From NCBI RefSeq assembly GCF_010367455.1, contig NZ_WRPR01000055.1:1-64000 (forward strand): DNA of 64,000 bases. The letters run 5' to 3'. Positions 42,601 through 49,960 of the stretch are shown one piece after another. Under the pieces are notes generated by a model, which was not told where the DNA came from, did not search any database, and saw nothing but the letters and a program-made list of their open reading frames with translations. Positions within the stretch are counted from its first letter, which is position 1. Each line of letters opens with the position of its first letter. The position numbers and the translations under genes were made by a program. This DNA comes from Candidatus Laterigemmans baculatus (lineage in GTDB: Bacteria; Planctomycetota; Planctomycetia; Pirellulales; Pirellulaceae).

Positions 42601-43773
42601 CGCGGGCATTTCGTCGAGGCCTGCCGGCTGATCGAAACGGCTCGCGTCATGGAGCAGCAGAACCCGATCGGTCCCGGAGCGGTGACCGAATTCGACGGGC
42701 TGTTTCGGATCGGTTTCCGCTCGCTCGTCTCGGCGCTGGTCCAGACGGTGCGAGGCTGGAAAGACGGTGAGAACGCCGACGACACGGTGATCCCGTTGCT
42801 CGAGAAATTGACCGAAACGCTGCTCGGCAGTTGGCTGGCGCACAGCCGCACGCTCCGGCTCTCGGCACTCGAGGCGGTCGCCGAACCGGAACCGTGGCAA
42901 GTCCTGGTCGAGTTCATCCGCCGCTATGGCGACCCGGTCTTCACACAGACGTTCCTCAAACTCTCCAACGTCCGCGCGATCCTGCACCAGGGCGTCGGAC
43001 GCTGGCTCGAGCGGTTGCTCGAGAGCCCCGAGGAGGCCGCCGATTGGCCGCTGGTTCGCGAACTCGATGAGACGCTTCCCCGAGAGGTCGCCGAGCAATC
43101 GCTGAGCATCGTCTTCGAAGCGATCCTCGATCACCACACCGAGTACCGCGATTACAACAGCACGACCACGCAGAGCGACCGGGGCGAGTTGCTGTATACG
43201 TTCCTCGATTTCCTCCGGCTCCGCGTGCGGTACGACCGGATCGCCTGGAACCTCCGCCCGGTGATGTGGGCTCACGAGATCCTCGTGCGGCACGGGATGG
43301 ATGCGGCGGCTACGATTTGGCGACGCTCGCTCTCCGACCGGATCGGCACCGAAGCCGACGTGTACGTTCACAAGCTCCGCGAGCTGCAGCAGCAGTACGC
43401 GATGCAGATGCCGACCGTCGCCGATCGGATCCTCGAGCGGTTCGTGCAGCCGATGACGATCGATCGCTTGCAAGCGCTCGTCGAGCCGGCGATCGAAGAT
43501 GCCGAAGGCGCACGCAACGGGAGGGCTTTCCACATCATCGAGCAGGAAGCCGATCTGCTCACGCGGCATCCCACCGGCGCGGGACTCGACGTGCCCGCTT
43601 GGCTGCTATCGCTCGACGAGGAAGTCGAGACGGTGCTCCAGCGCCGCGAGAATGCCGAATTCGATGCGGAGAACATTCTCACGGTCGAGCATGCCGTGAT
43701 CAGCCGCCAAAGTCTCGAAGAACAACTCGCCTCGGCACGCCGACTGGGCCGTCGGCTGCCGTACATGAAGTAG
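39694..43773 (+). CDS. Very large protein of unknown function
   Basis: This 1359-residue protein has no signal peptide, membrane segment or catalytic motif that I can recognise. It looks largely alpha-helical, with many Trp, Arg and Asp/Glu residues, and resembles a long helical-repeat solenoid; segments such as ARTYARMGYPDAATRQADV and LGLRDLREGRLGEAAEVPRKAL look TPR-like. An acidic stretch (about residues 685-780, rich in Glu/Asp/Gly) divides the chain. The ATG at 39694 is chosen because the upstream codons are Pro/Arg-rich. The codon pattern is like that of its neighbours, so recent transfer is not indicated. It may be a scaffold, but no function can be assigned. Confidence 0.85.
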   Translation: MAAALPTPPPTDCIAQVVGYLNFSSGLSDPATLSNLNRLHGTAAAGDPLSGMPPWLVLGQWLQDAIESLEGSSAAFADLSQARQVRRLVWSDLLPSYLDFHRDLLFHQEPEAIFNGFFLGRCVEAVLSQGGPWDETERIVADAIGELNDFVGYRPVAQLENREGEPYPHEWVRPIPLFIAGAGVAEVPYQTLIRRTLDILRDTDASILRAAHFDLDALSELAFDPRAYDFDHPVNRRPNYHFGQWDPNVVDGEGRYRRFVLQQVTVDALLSRVDPQGSRAVASATPNREELMDEAAAVLAGTMLMASGVSGWGPAAHDSTVTLASLMAPIARYRDAFYDDLLRRMSGPHAERLRQEAEQRRQPFGAARQHLNAALATRRAKQLQHVHLARTYARMGYPDAATRQADVVPVASARLTCRIDCLLTLGLRDLREGRLGEAAEVPRKALDLIHRGIECGALVDPWNILGFGGNFARFHGPESATHDHRVDDLVALMEQYFGYLAAVWSEAAARDDAALYEAMERQFEDAARWWRRFAAHTVESLQAVDPLDSFRSARLVARALRLWHRGGAAAGDVKFWAPHAELFDSPRAYALVVDALLHRDDFVASMALLVHWLSHADTVGLRRGSSSLPQLAERWLARLRAACGDSPERRPASVPRPWSLVRKFFDYLEANAEDFWSAPVFLLGGPARPRDSRQRDWDSELDAAEGFAELESSDPPGAEADEGEGLFDAAYEGVTYSDTTDDGVEGAIFEYDEGSQDELESESKRLSNHLTFLASLSRLWVVASDMGEVARSEAEAEGDAELLPWREEVMAGWARRAAENRSGLLELLDAVRSYEIRPGGADGDSMTRYDRRRLVRDALIERIIAAAVDMSDARRLLAGVLSAEAVDRAAADAVVDAMGEDDRRAVRLYAALIAGNAAGVVEQFPALLGAIQTRSLLYIPLSRGGDPVKIVAARLRQRVLIHLLQWLPRRGHFVEACRLIETARVMEQQNPIGPGAVTEFDGLFRIGFRSLVSALVQTVRGWKDGENADDTVIPLLEKLTETLLGSWLAHSRTLRLSALEAVAEPEPWQVLVEFIRRYGDPVFTQTFLKLSNVRAILHQGVGRWLERLLESPEEAADWPLVRELDETLPREVAEQSLSIVFEAILDHHTEYRDYNSTTTQSDRGELLYTFLDFLRLRVRYDRIAWNLRPVMWAHEILVRHGMDAAATIWRRSLSDRIGTEADVYVHKLRELQQQYAMQMPTVADRILERFVQPMTIDRLQALVEPAIEDAEGARNGRAFHIIEQEADLLTRHPTGAGLDVPAWLLSLDEEVETVLQRRENAEFDAENILTVEHAVISRQSLEEQLASARRLGRRLPYMK

Positions 43774-43784
43774 CCGCGTCCAGA

Positions 43785-43817
43785 GCGGTTTGGCCAAACA
43801 CGCCGCCACTTTTTTTC
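43785..43817 (+). terminator. Possible terminator after the large unknown protein gene
   Basis: GCGGTTTGGCCAAACACGCC continuing GC can fold with GCGG-CCGC and GTTTGG-CCAAAC pairs, and is followed by seven T at about 43810-43816. The stem is imperfect. Confidence 0.35.
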
Positions 43818-44046
43818 AAGCCCAATCGTTTCTTTACACCGCCGTTTCCTCCCGGCATACTGGCCCCCGTTGGTCGCCGATTTCCTTCGGCGGCGCAACC
43901 GCGGGTGACGGCTCACCGGGTGAGACCCGAGCCCGCCTGGAGCCGCGGCGGAGCGGTGCCGATTCGGTTGACTGACGCGAGGCGCAGCGGGATTCCCTGG
44001 AGTCCCTGCCGCTTTGAACCCTTTTTACGAGCCGGTAGCGACACGG

Positions 44047-44874
44047 ATGGTGAAGCTGGCGATCAACGAACTGACAACCTACCGTTGGACGTTCGAAGAA
44101 GATGTTCTGGCTGCGGCTGAGCACGGGTTTGCGGGGATCGGTCTCTGGCGGCCGAAGGTCACCGAGTACGGTACCGACAAGGCTGTCGAACTGCTGGCCG
44201 AACACAACCTGGAAGTCTCGAGCGTCTCCTGGGCCGGCGGGTTCACCGGCAGCGATGGACGCAGCTATCACGAGAGCCTGTGCGACGCGCTCGACGCCGT
44301 GCAGGCGGCCTCGCAGGTCGGCGCCAAAAACGTGATCCTGCTCTCCGGCGGACGCAACAACCACACCCGCAATCACGCCCGGCGGATGATGCTCTCGGCC
44401 TTCGAAGAGCTCAGCGAAGCGGCCGACGCCGTCGGTGTCTCGCTGGCGGTCGAACCGATGCATCCCGGCTGCGGCGCCGACTGGACGATCGTCAATGACG
44501 TTCGCCAGACGCTCGAGGTGATCGGTTCCCTGAGCCGCTCCAACGTCGGGCTCGCCCTCGATACCTATCACCTGGGGTTCGATCCGACGATCCTCGAGTG
44601 GCTGCCCGACATCGTGCGGCACATCCGGATCGTGCAACTCGGCGACGGCAAACACCTTCCGCTCGGCGAACAGAACCGCTGCCTCCTCGGCGAGGGGCGG
44701 GTGCCGCTCCGCGAGATCATCGCCACCCTCTTGTCCGCCGGCTACGACGGCTACTTCGAAGCCGAAGTGCTCGGCGAAGAAGTCGAGCATCTGCCCTACG
44801 AGCACGTGCTCGCTCACACCCACCACTACCTGACCACGCTGCTCGCCTCCACCTGCAGCCGCGAGGTCAAATAA
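44047..44874 (+). CDS. Sugar phosphate isomerase/epimerase (xylose isomerase-like TIM barrel)
   Basis: This 275-residue protein belongs to the AP-endonuclease-2/xylose-isomerase-like TIM-barrel family. The barrel starts with VKLAINELTTYRW; the metal-binding acidic residues are suggested by AVEPMHPGCGADWT, LALDTYHLGFDP, RIVQLGDGKHLPL and GYFEAEVLGEE. Substrates in this family are sugars, inositols or hydroxypyruvate-like compounds, and the specific one is not evident. The ATG at 44047 begins the family-like sequence; a TTG 11 codons earlier is possible. The gene ends 6 bp from the convergent TraB-like gene. Confidence 0.87.
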   Translation: MVKLAINELTTYRWTFEEDVLAAAEHGFAGIGLWRPKVTEYGTDKAVELLAEHNLEVSSVSWAGGFTGSDGRSYHESLCDALDAVQAASQVGAKNVILLSGGRNNHTRNHARRMMLSAFEELSEAADAVGVSLAVEPMHPGCGADWTIVNDVRQTLEVIGSLSRSNVGLALDTYHLGFDPTILEWLPDIVRHIRIVQLGDGKHLPLGEQNRCLLGEGRVPLREIIATLLSAGYDGYFEAEVLGEEVEHLPYEHVLAHTHHYLTTLLASTCSREVK

Positions 44875-44880
44875 GCGGCG

Positions 44881-45861
44881 CTAGTTCTTCTGCAGATTCC
44901 AGGCGGGGAACCATTCGACGGTGGTCGGCCGGAGCTGGAAGTCTTGCTCGAGCCGTTCGGCCATGTCCGGGAGATGGCCCGCCCCATAGAAGACGGCGAT
45001 CCGCTTTTTCCCCGCTTCGATTTCCTCTTTGAGCACTTCGAAGGCCCGCGCGTTGCGGCCGCGGATCAACGTGTTTTCACCAGCCGCGTCGTCCAACCCC
45101 GCGGTCATCGCCTCCATATCGATCAGCTGCTGGGCCATCACCTGCTTCATCTTCTTCGGCCGATCCTCGCCGCTGAGCAGGGCCCGGAGCATGCCCGCGT
45201 CGCTCCCCGAGGCGGCTTGAGTCGCCAGGCCCGCTCCCATCATCCGCAGCCCCATCTTGAGGATGCTGTCTCCGCGGTCCTCCATGTCGGCCAGAAATTC
45301 ATCCGGGCTCATGTCGGCGTGGCGAAAATTTTTCGCCGAGTAATCGATGTGCTGGAGCTGAAACTCGAGATTCAGCATGTCCCGCATCCCGAGTTGCACG
45401 GCGCCCAGCGGCGATCGCGATGCAGCGACTTCTTCCGGAGCGACCCGCGTCCCGTTCGGAGCGACCAACTCGTAGAGCACGACGTCGTACGTCTTCAGCC
45501 GCTTATCGAGCTGGCGGTAGTACTCCTTCTGACCGACGTGCACGACACCGACCAAATCGACGACCACTCCGGGATGCGAACTCTGCTTGCCCCCGACGTA
45601 CCGCACGATCGAGGTTTCCAAGGCTTTGGGAAGCCCCCCCTCGGTCTTGCTGATCCGGATGTACCGCGAAGCCTCCTCGGCCCCGCTCTCCCCCGCCTCT
45701 TTCGCTGCAGCCTTTTTCGCTGCAGCCTCTTTTGCTGCGGGCGGTTCGGCCGCCGCGTCTGGGACCGGTGGAGCGGCGACAGCGGCTCCGAGGGGAGTCC
45801 GTTGGAAGATCGCTGCGACGACGACCATCAGCAGCAAGCAGAACCACAGCAAGGAACGCAT
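44881..45861 (-). CDS. Exported TraB/GumN-like protein
   Basis: This 326-residue protein has an N-terminal hydrophobic signal/anchor (LLWFCLLLMVVVAAIF), then an Ala/Lys/Glu-rich linker (AAKEAAAKKAAAKEAG). The globular part has the TraB/GumN/PrgY features: DLVGVVHVGQKEYYRQLDKR near the start with the His and DVVLYELV following, and RIAVFYGAGHLPDM near the end. Members of this family are thought to be metallopeptidases related to Tiki, and the conserved Glu and His positions are present. The N-terminus suggests it acts outside the cytoplasm. The start is the ATG at 45861; upstream codons do not look coding. Confidence 0.82.
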   Translation of the reverse strand: MRSLLWFCLLLMVVVAAIFQRTPLGAAVAAPPVPDAAAEPPAAKEAAAKKAAAKEAGESGAEEASRYIRISKTEGGLPKALETSIVRYVGGKQSSHPGVVVDLVGVVHVGQKEYYRQLDKRLKTYDVVLYELVAPNGTRVAPEEVAASRSPLGAVQLGMRDMLNLEFQLQHIDYSAKNFRHADMSPDEFLADMEDRGDSILKMGLRMMGAGLATQAASGSDAGMLRALLSGEDRPKKMKQVMAQQLIDMEAMTAGLDDAAGENTLIRGRNARAFEVLKEEIEAGKKRIAVFYGAGHLPDMAERLEQDFQLRPTTVEWFPAWNLQKN

Positions 45862-46009
45862 CGGAGGAATGTTCCGAAAGAGTGACGCGAGCAACCAAAG
45901 AGGCAGCGGCCCACGTCCTCCACCGGGGAGCGGGACCTCTTGAAGGATAGGCCTCAAAGGAGCCCGCGGCAACGCTTTCGCCCGTGCGTCAGGCTTTCCC
46001 GCCTCTTCT

Positions 46010-46085
46010 GAGCCGTAGGCGCTAGCCTCGGGCCTCGCTCGCCCGGAATTTACGCTGCAGAACCCGCGGCTAGCGCCGTCGGCTC
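46010..46085. repeat. Family B GCTAGC hairpin
   Basis: The left arm GAGCCGTAGGCGCTAGCCTC and right arm CGCGGCTAGCGCCGTCGGCT plus C form an imperfect inverted repeat like that at 34184-34258. It sits in the gap between the TraB-like gene and fliS and is followed by a GGCTGACGTACG word, as at 34290. Confidence 0.88.
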
Positions 46086-46111
46086 AGGGAAAGGCTGACG
46101 TACGTTACGCC

Positions 46112-46573
46112 TTACGCGTTCAAGTTCAGCGAACCGGCGGCGGGCATGCCGGCGGCGGCTGGGAGGCCGAGGGCTGGAGCCGCGGCTGGTGCGGGGGCGT
46201 TTTGCCGCAGCTGGTTCTCGCAGACCTGCCGCCAGGTTTCCTGTTCGATTCGCAAGATTCGGCCGATCGCTTCGATCCGCTCGGTCCCCGGTTCCTGCTC
46301 GGCGCGGGTCAGTTCCTGCAGCAGGAAGACGTACAGATCGGCGACGCGGGCCGCCAACTCTCCGCTGTTCCGGCTGACGCCCGAGAGCAGCTCGCCGAGC
46401 AGGTCGCGGAGCGAGAGCGTCCACTCGTCGGTCAGGCGGGCCGTGGCCTGTTGCCGCACTTCCAGCAGCCGGTCGGCGACGGCCACCGAGCGATCGAGCA
46501 ACATCAGTCGGAGACGCGCTGGTGAAGCCGTCAGCACGGAGGAGCGAAGGTACTGTTCGTTGGCGGAATGCAT
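46112..46573 (-). CDS. fliS: Flagellar export chaperone FliS
   Basis: This 153-residue helical protein is the export chaperone of flagellin. The N-terminus has the family pattern NEQYLRSSVLTASPARLRLMLLDRSV, followed by four helices with LYVFLLQELTRAEQE. The C-terminal 25 residues are Ala/Pro-rich and dispensable-looking. It lies 64 bp behind fliD and is the last gene of the late flagellar block. No unusual features. Confidence 0.93.
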   Translation of the reverse strand: MHSANEQYLRSSVLTASPARLRLMLLDRSVAVADRLLEVRQQATARLTDEWTLSLRDLLGELLSGVSRNSGELAARVADLYVFLLQELTRAEQEPGTERIEAIGRILRIEQETWRQVCENQLRQNAPAPAAAPALGLPAAAGMPAAGSLNLNA

Positions 46574-46637
46574 AAGCGCTTGGTTACCGAGCGTGGAAAG
46601 TGGGTCTCATCGACCCGAAGCGAGTGCGGCCACTGAG

Positions 46638-49600
46638 TTAATTCTGCGTGGAGCCATCCAGACCCATGTAGGAGATCCGGGAGATGTATTGCTGATTCGT
46701 CTGCAGTTTGGCGATCGCCGACTCCATCGCGAAGAACTGCTTGAGCAGACGGTTGCGTTGGCTTTCCAACCGCTCGTTCATCGCCTGGATGCGCTCGGTT
46801 CCATGCTCGATTTGCGTGTTCAGCTCCGTCGATCGATTGATCAACAGACTGCGATCTTCGCCTGAAATCTTATCGACCGCCGCGTCGATTCGGGCAACGA
46901 AACCAGACTCTTCGGTCGTGAAGAAGTCCTCGACCGCTTGAGCATCATCGGCGATTGCGGCCTGAAACTTTTCTTTATCAAACTCCAGCTGACCGTCACG
47001 ATTGAGCCGCAGTCCGACCGTGCCGGCCGAGCGGATGGTATCGCTTGCGGAGAAGGTTCCGGTGACGACTTTGGCGAGCCCGCCGGGGATCCGGATCGCC
47101 TCGTTGGACCCGAACAGGATCCCGACCTCGTTGGTTTCGAGGTTCGAGAAACTCAGCTCCGCGACCTGGTCGATCAGCCCGTTGTACTGCTCAACGAACC
47201 GCTCGACAGCGGATTCCAGCGAGGAGTGGTCGGCGACGACGTCGATGGTGGTCGGCTGGTCGGTGAGCTGTTTGGCGGTCAAAGAGAGCCCTTCGATCGC
47301 ATCTTCGAAGACTCCATCGGCCGAGCGAAAGACGGAGCTCGCCGCACTACCGACCTCTCCAATGGCGACCACCGCATCGCGGCCGCGGGTCGTTTCCTGA
47401 ATCCCGAGTTCCAGCCCCTGACCGCCGATCGAGATGCGTCCTGCCTCACCTCCTCGGCGACTGCTCAGCGAGAGCGAAGCCAACCCGGATTGGCCGCCCA
47501 GGACCGAGGCATTGGCGAACCGGCTCTTCTCGCGAATCCGGCTCGCGAGCGTCGTCAGCGAGTCGCTCGAAGCGTAGGAGATGACGTCCACTTGGCGGGC
47601 GTTGATCGTCGAGACGACCTCGCCGTCGACGAGCTGTTCGGTCGCCGTGCCGGCGAGCCCCAGCCGCTCCGCGGTCGTCCCGGCACCGGAGTCACTGACC
47701 CGCAGATCCATCGGGCCGTCGGCCGTCTGCACCAGCCGGATCCCATCCCCCGTTTCGTTGATCCGCGCGGAGACCGAGAGTTTCAACTTGTTGATGGCGT
47801 CGACCAGACCGCCGACGGTGGTGATCTTTGCTTTGGCCAAGTCGATCGTTCGCGTTCGCCCCTGCGAATCTCGAATCTCGAACGCGCCGCTACCGACGCC
47901 ATTGCCTTGGTTGAGCGTGTCGAGCCGCGTCGCGCGAGTCACGAACTGGAGATTCAAGTCGGTGCCCTGGATGTGACCGTCCGCAGCGACTTGGTCCAAG
48001 CCGAGCTTGCTGGCGGTGCCATCGAGGCTGGATACGGTGAACGCGTTGCCCTCGCCGGAGGAGAGGTCGCGGAGCACCACCCCGGCACCATTGCCGTCGA
48101 GCGAGGCTTCGAGCTCAAGCCCGCTGTCGTTGATCGCGTTGATCACGTCCTGCAGCGATTCCGCAGCAGACAGGTCCACACTCGCGTTTTCGCCGTCGCG
48201 GGTGGTGATCTGCAGGGTGCCGAGCGGACCGATCCCCTGGCCGCCGCCGAGGGCATCGAGCGAGACGCTGCGGAGGCCGCTGATCAGCCGGCCTCCCACG
48301 GCCACCCCAGTGGAACTCTCCCCGGCGATCCCCAGATCGGCGGCGAACGTGCTGGTCCCAATATCGCCGACGCTGAAGTCGTGGCTTCCGGTGGTCAGGT
48401 CGGTCAGCTGAATCGATTCCCCGTCGCTGGAAATCTCGGCTCGCAGTCTTGCCGGATCGACCGAGTTGAGTGTCCGAAGCAGGTCGTTGATCGTGGCGAA
48501 CTCCGGTGCCGCAATCTCCGCACCGCCGCTCAGGACCGCCGTGTCCGCGGTTCCCACCAGCCCCAGCCCGTCTCCCATCGCTTTCGCCGAGACGAGGGCC
48601 GCCACGTCCGAGTTGGCCTTGGCGGCAGTCACAATGTCGGCAGCCGTGGTCACCCCTTCGGCGATCCGAAACACGATCTCTTTGCCGCTCGGCCCCTCGA
48701 CGACTTCGGCCGATTCGCCTTCGATCGCCGCGCTCGCGTCGTCAACAAAGCGAATCTGGATCCCGTCTCCTTCGGCGCCTTTCGTTTCCGCCGTAAAGGT
48801 CAGGCGGGCACCTAAGACGGCGTTGTCGGTGACTCCCTTGGCCTGGCTGGCGGCACGGCTGAAATCGCCCAAGTCGACTTCGATCGCCGATCCATTGCGA
48901 AACGAGAGCTCAAGATCTTTGCCGCTGCCGAGCCCCAGACCGCGGCCGTCCCGCAGAGAATCGAGCCGCGTGTTTCCGGAGAGTCGCAGGATATCACCCC
49001 CACGAGCCGACGAATTCGCGACGTCGATCCCGCGGAGTCCGAGGTCCGCGGCCGTCGAACCGCGTCCCACTTCCTCGACGCGGAGGTTGGTCGAGGTTGC
49101 CCCGCTGAGGTCGGTAATCCGCAGCGCATCGCCGTCGGTGGTCGCTCGAACGCGAATTCCCTCGGCGTCATTGATCGCCGCAACGACGTCGTCGATCGTC
49201 GTCGCTCGAGAGAGATCGACCGTGGCGACCGAGCCGCTGCGGTCGGTCACTCGAATCGATCCGGAGGCAACCCCGCGGCCGCCGTTGAGTTCTTCGAGCC
49301 GAACCGACCGATCCGCGAAACCGCCGCCGCGAATCGTCAGCGATCCGGCCGTTCCCAGGGCTTGGTCGGCGGTCGCCAGGGCCGCGGTCTTGAAGGCTTG
49401 AGTCGCGGCTGTCTGCAGCGTGCGGACGGCGTACTTGCCAGCGGCGGGGGTTCCGGTGCGGACCGCCGAGAGGACGTCGGGATTGGACGAGGTCGCCGAG
49501 GTCCGCTGGAAGGCGGATGATGAACCGAACGCTTTGGCGGCGAGTTGGACACCGATCGATTTGACCGTCAGTGCCGTGACCGCCTCCCGCTCGTCCTTGA

Positions 49601-49721
49601 GCTGCGTGACGCGGCTGCTGAGCATGTCGCGGCCAGTGGCCGAGAGCTTGATCAGCTGGTCGACCGTGTCCTTGATCGGGGTCCCGGTGATCAGACCGAT
49701 GGAGGTGGAGATGCGACCCAT
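46638..49721 (-). CDS. fliD: Flagellar filament cap protein FliD, enlarged
   Basis: This 1027-residue protein is the filament cap that assembles flagellin at the tip; usual FliD proteins are 450-700 residues. The N-terminal domain is TSIGLITGTPIKDTVDQLIKL and the C-terminal domain is TELNTQIEHGTERIQAMNERLE...FAMESAIAKLQTNQQYI. Between them are about four flagellin-hook-IN-type modules of the form LNGGRGV...VDLSRATTIDDVVAAIND, at about residues 120-215, 255-330, 490-580 and 600-690. I chose the ATG at 49721; upstream codons have no similarity. A 9-bp hairpin lies in its leader. Confidence 0.93.
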   Translation of the reverse strand: MGRISTSIGLITGTPIKDTVDQLIKLSATGRDMLSSRVTQLKDEREAVTALTVKSIGVQLAAKAFGSSSAFQRTSATSSNPDVLSAVRTGTPAAGKYAVRTLQTAATQAFKTAALATADQALGTAGSLTIRGGGFADRSVRLEELNGGRGVASGSIRVTDRSGSVATVDLSRATTIDDVVAAINDAEGIRVRATTDGDALRITDLSGATSTNLRVEEVGRGSTAADLGLRGIDVANSSARGGDILRLSGNTRLDSLRDGRGLGLGSGKDLELSFRNGSAIEVDLGDFSRAASQAKGVTDNAVLGARLTFTAETKGAEGDGIQIRFVDDASAAIEGESAEVVEGPSGKEIVFRIAEGVTTAADIVTAAKANSDVAALVSAKAMGDGLGLVGTADTAVLSGGAEIAAPEFATINDLLRTLNSVDPARLRAEISSDGESIQLTDLTTGSHDFSVGDIGTSTFAADLGIAGESSTGVAVGGRLISGLRSVSLDALGGGQGIGPLGTLQITTRDGENASVDLSAAESLQDVINAINDSGLELEASLDGNGAGVVLRDLSSGEGNAFTVSSLDGTASKLGLDQVAADGHIQGTDLNLQFVTRATRLDTLNQGNGVGSGAFEIRDSQGRTRTIDLAKAKITTVGGLVDAINKLKLSVSARINETGDGIRLVQTADGPMDLRVSDSGAGTTAERLGLAGTATEQLVDGEVVSTINARQVDVISYASSDSLTTLASRIREKSRFANASVLGGQSGLASLSLSSRRGGEAGRISIGGQGLELGIQETTRGRDAVVAIGEVGSAASSVFRSADGVFEDAIEGLSLTAKQLTDQPTTIDVVADHSSLESAVERFVEQYNGLIDQVAELSFSNLETNEVGILFGSNEAIRIPGGLAKVVTGTFSASDTIRSAGTVGLRLNRDGQLEFDKEKFQAAIADDAQAVEDFFTTEESGFVARIDAAVDKISGEDRSLLINRSTELNTQIEHGTERIQAMNERLESQRNRLLKQFFAMESAIAKLQTNQQYISRISYMGLDGSTQN

Positions 49722-49759
49722 AGAGCGAATAGTCCGTCTCGGCCTCACGTACGCCAACC

Positions 49760-49787
49760 ACGGCAGGCTGACGTACACGCCTGCCGT
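49760..49787 (-). promoter_or_regulatory. Hairpin in the fliD leader
   Basis: ACGGCAGGC at 49760-49768 pairs exactly with GCCTGCCGT at 49779-49787 across a 10-bp loop, 39 bp upstream of the fliD start codon. It has no T run and could affect translation or RNA stability. Its loop includes the word TGACGTAC that also follows the family B hairpins. Confidence 0.45.
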
Positions 49788-49863
49788 CCTGAGGGCTTTA
49801 ATCGGCAAACTCGACCGGCGCTGTCCAAGCAAACCCTAGGACGTTTTGCTGGCCGGGGCGCAA

Positions 49864-49902
49864 GAAAAAAGGGGGCGTGCCGCGACTTGCGACCCGCCCC
49901 CT
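49864..49902 (-). terminator. Rho-independent terminator of the flagellin gene
   Basis: On the reverse strand AGGGGGCG pairs with CGCCCCCT, and the stem is followed by a T run (the A run at 49865-49870 on the forward strand). It lies about 60 bp after the flagellin stop codon, so flagellin can be transcribed on its own. Confidence 0.88.
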
Positions 49903-49960
49903 CGAACGATTGTTCCGCGCGATCGATGCGGGCCTTCTCCTCAGGCCCGCGGCGTCGCGA

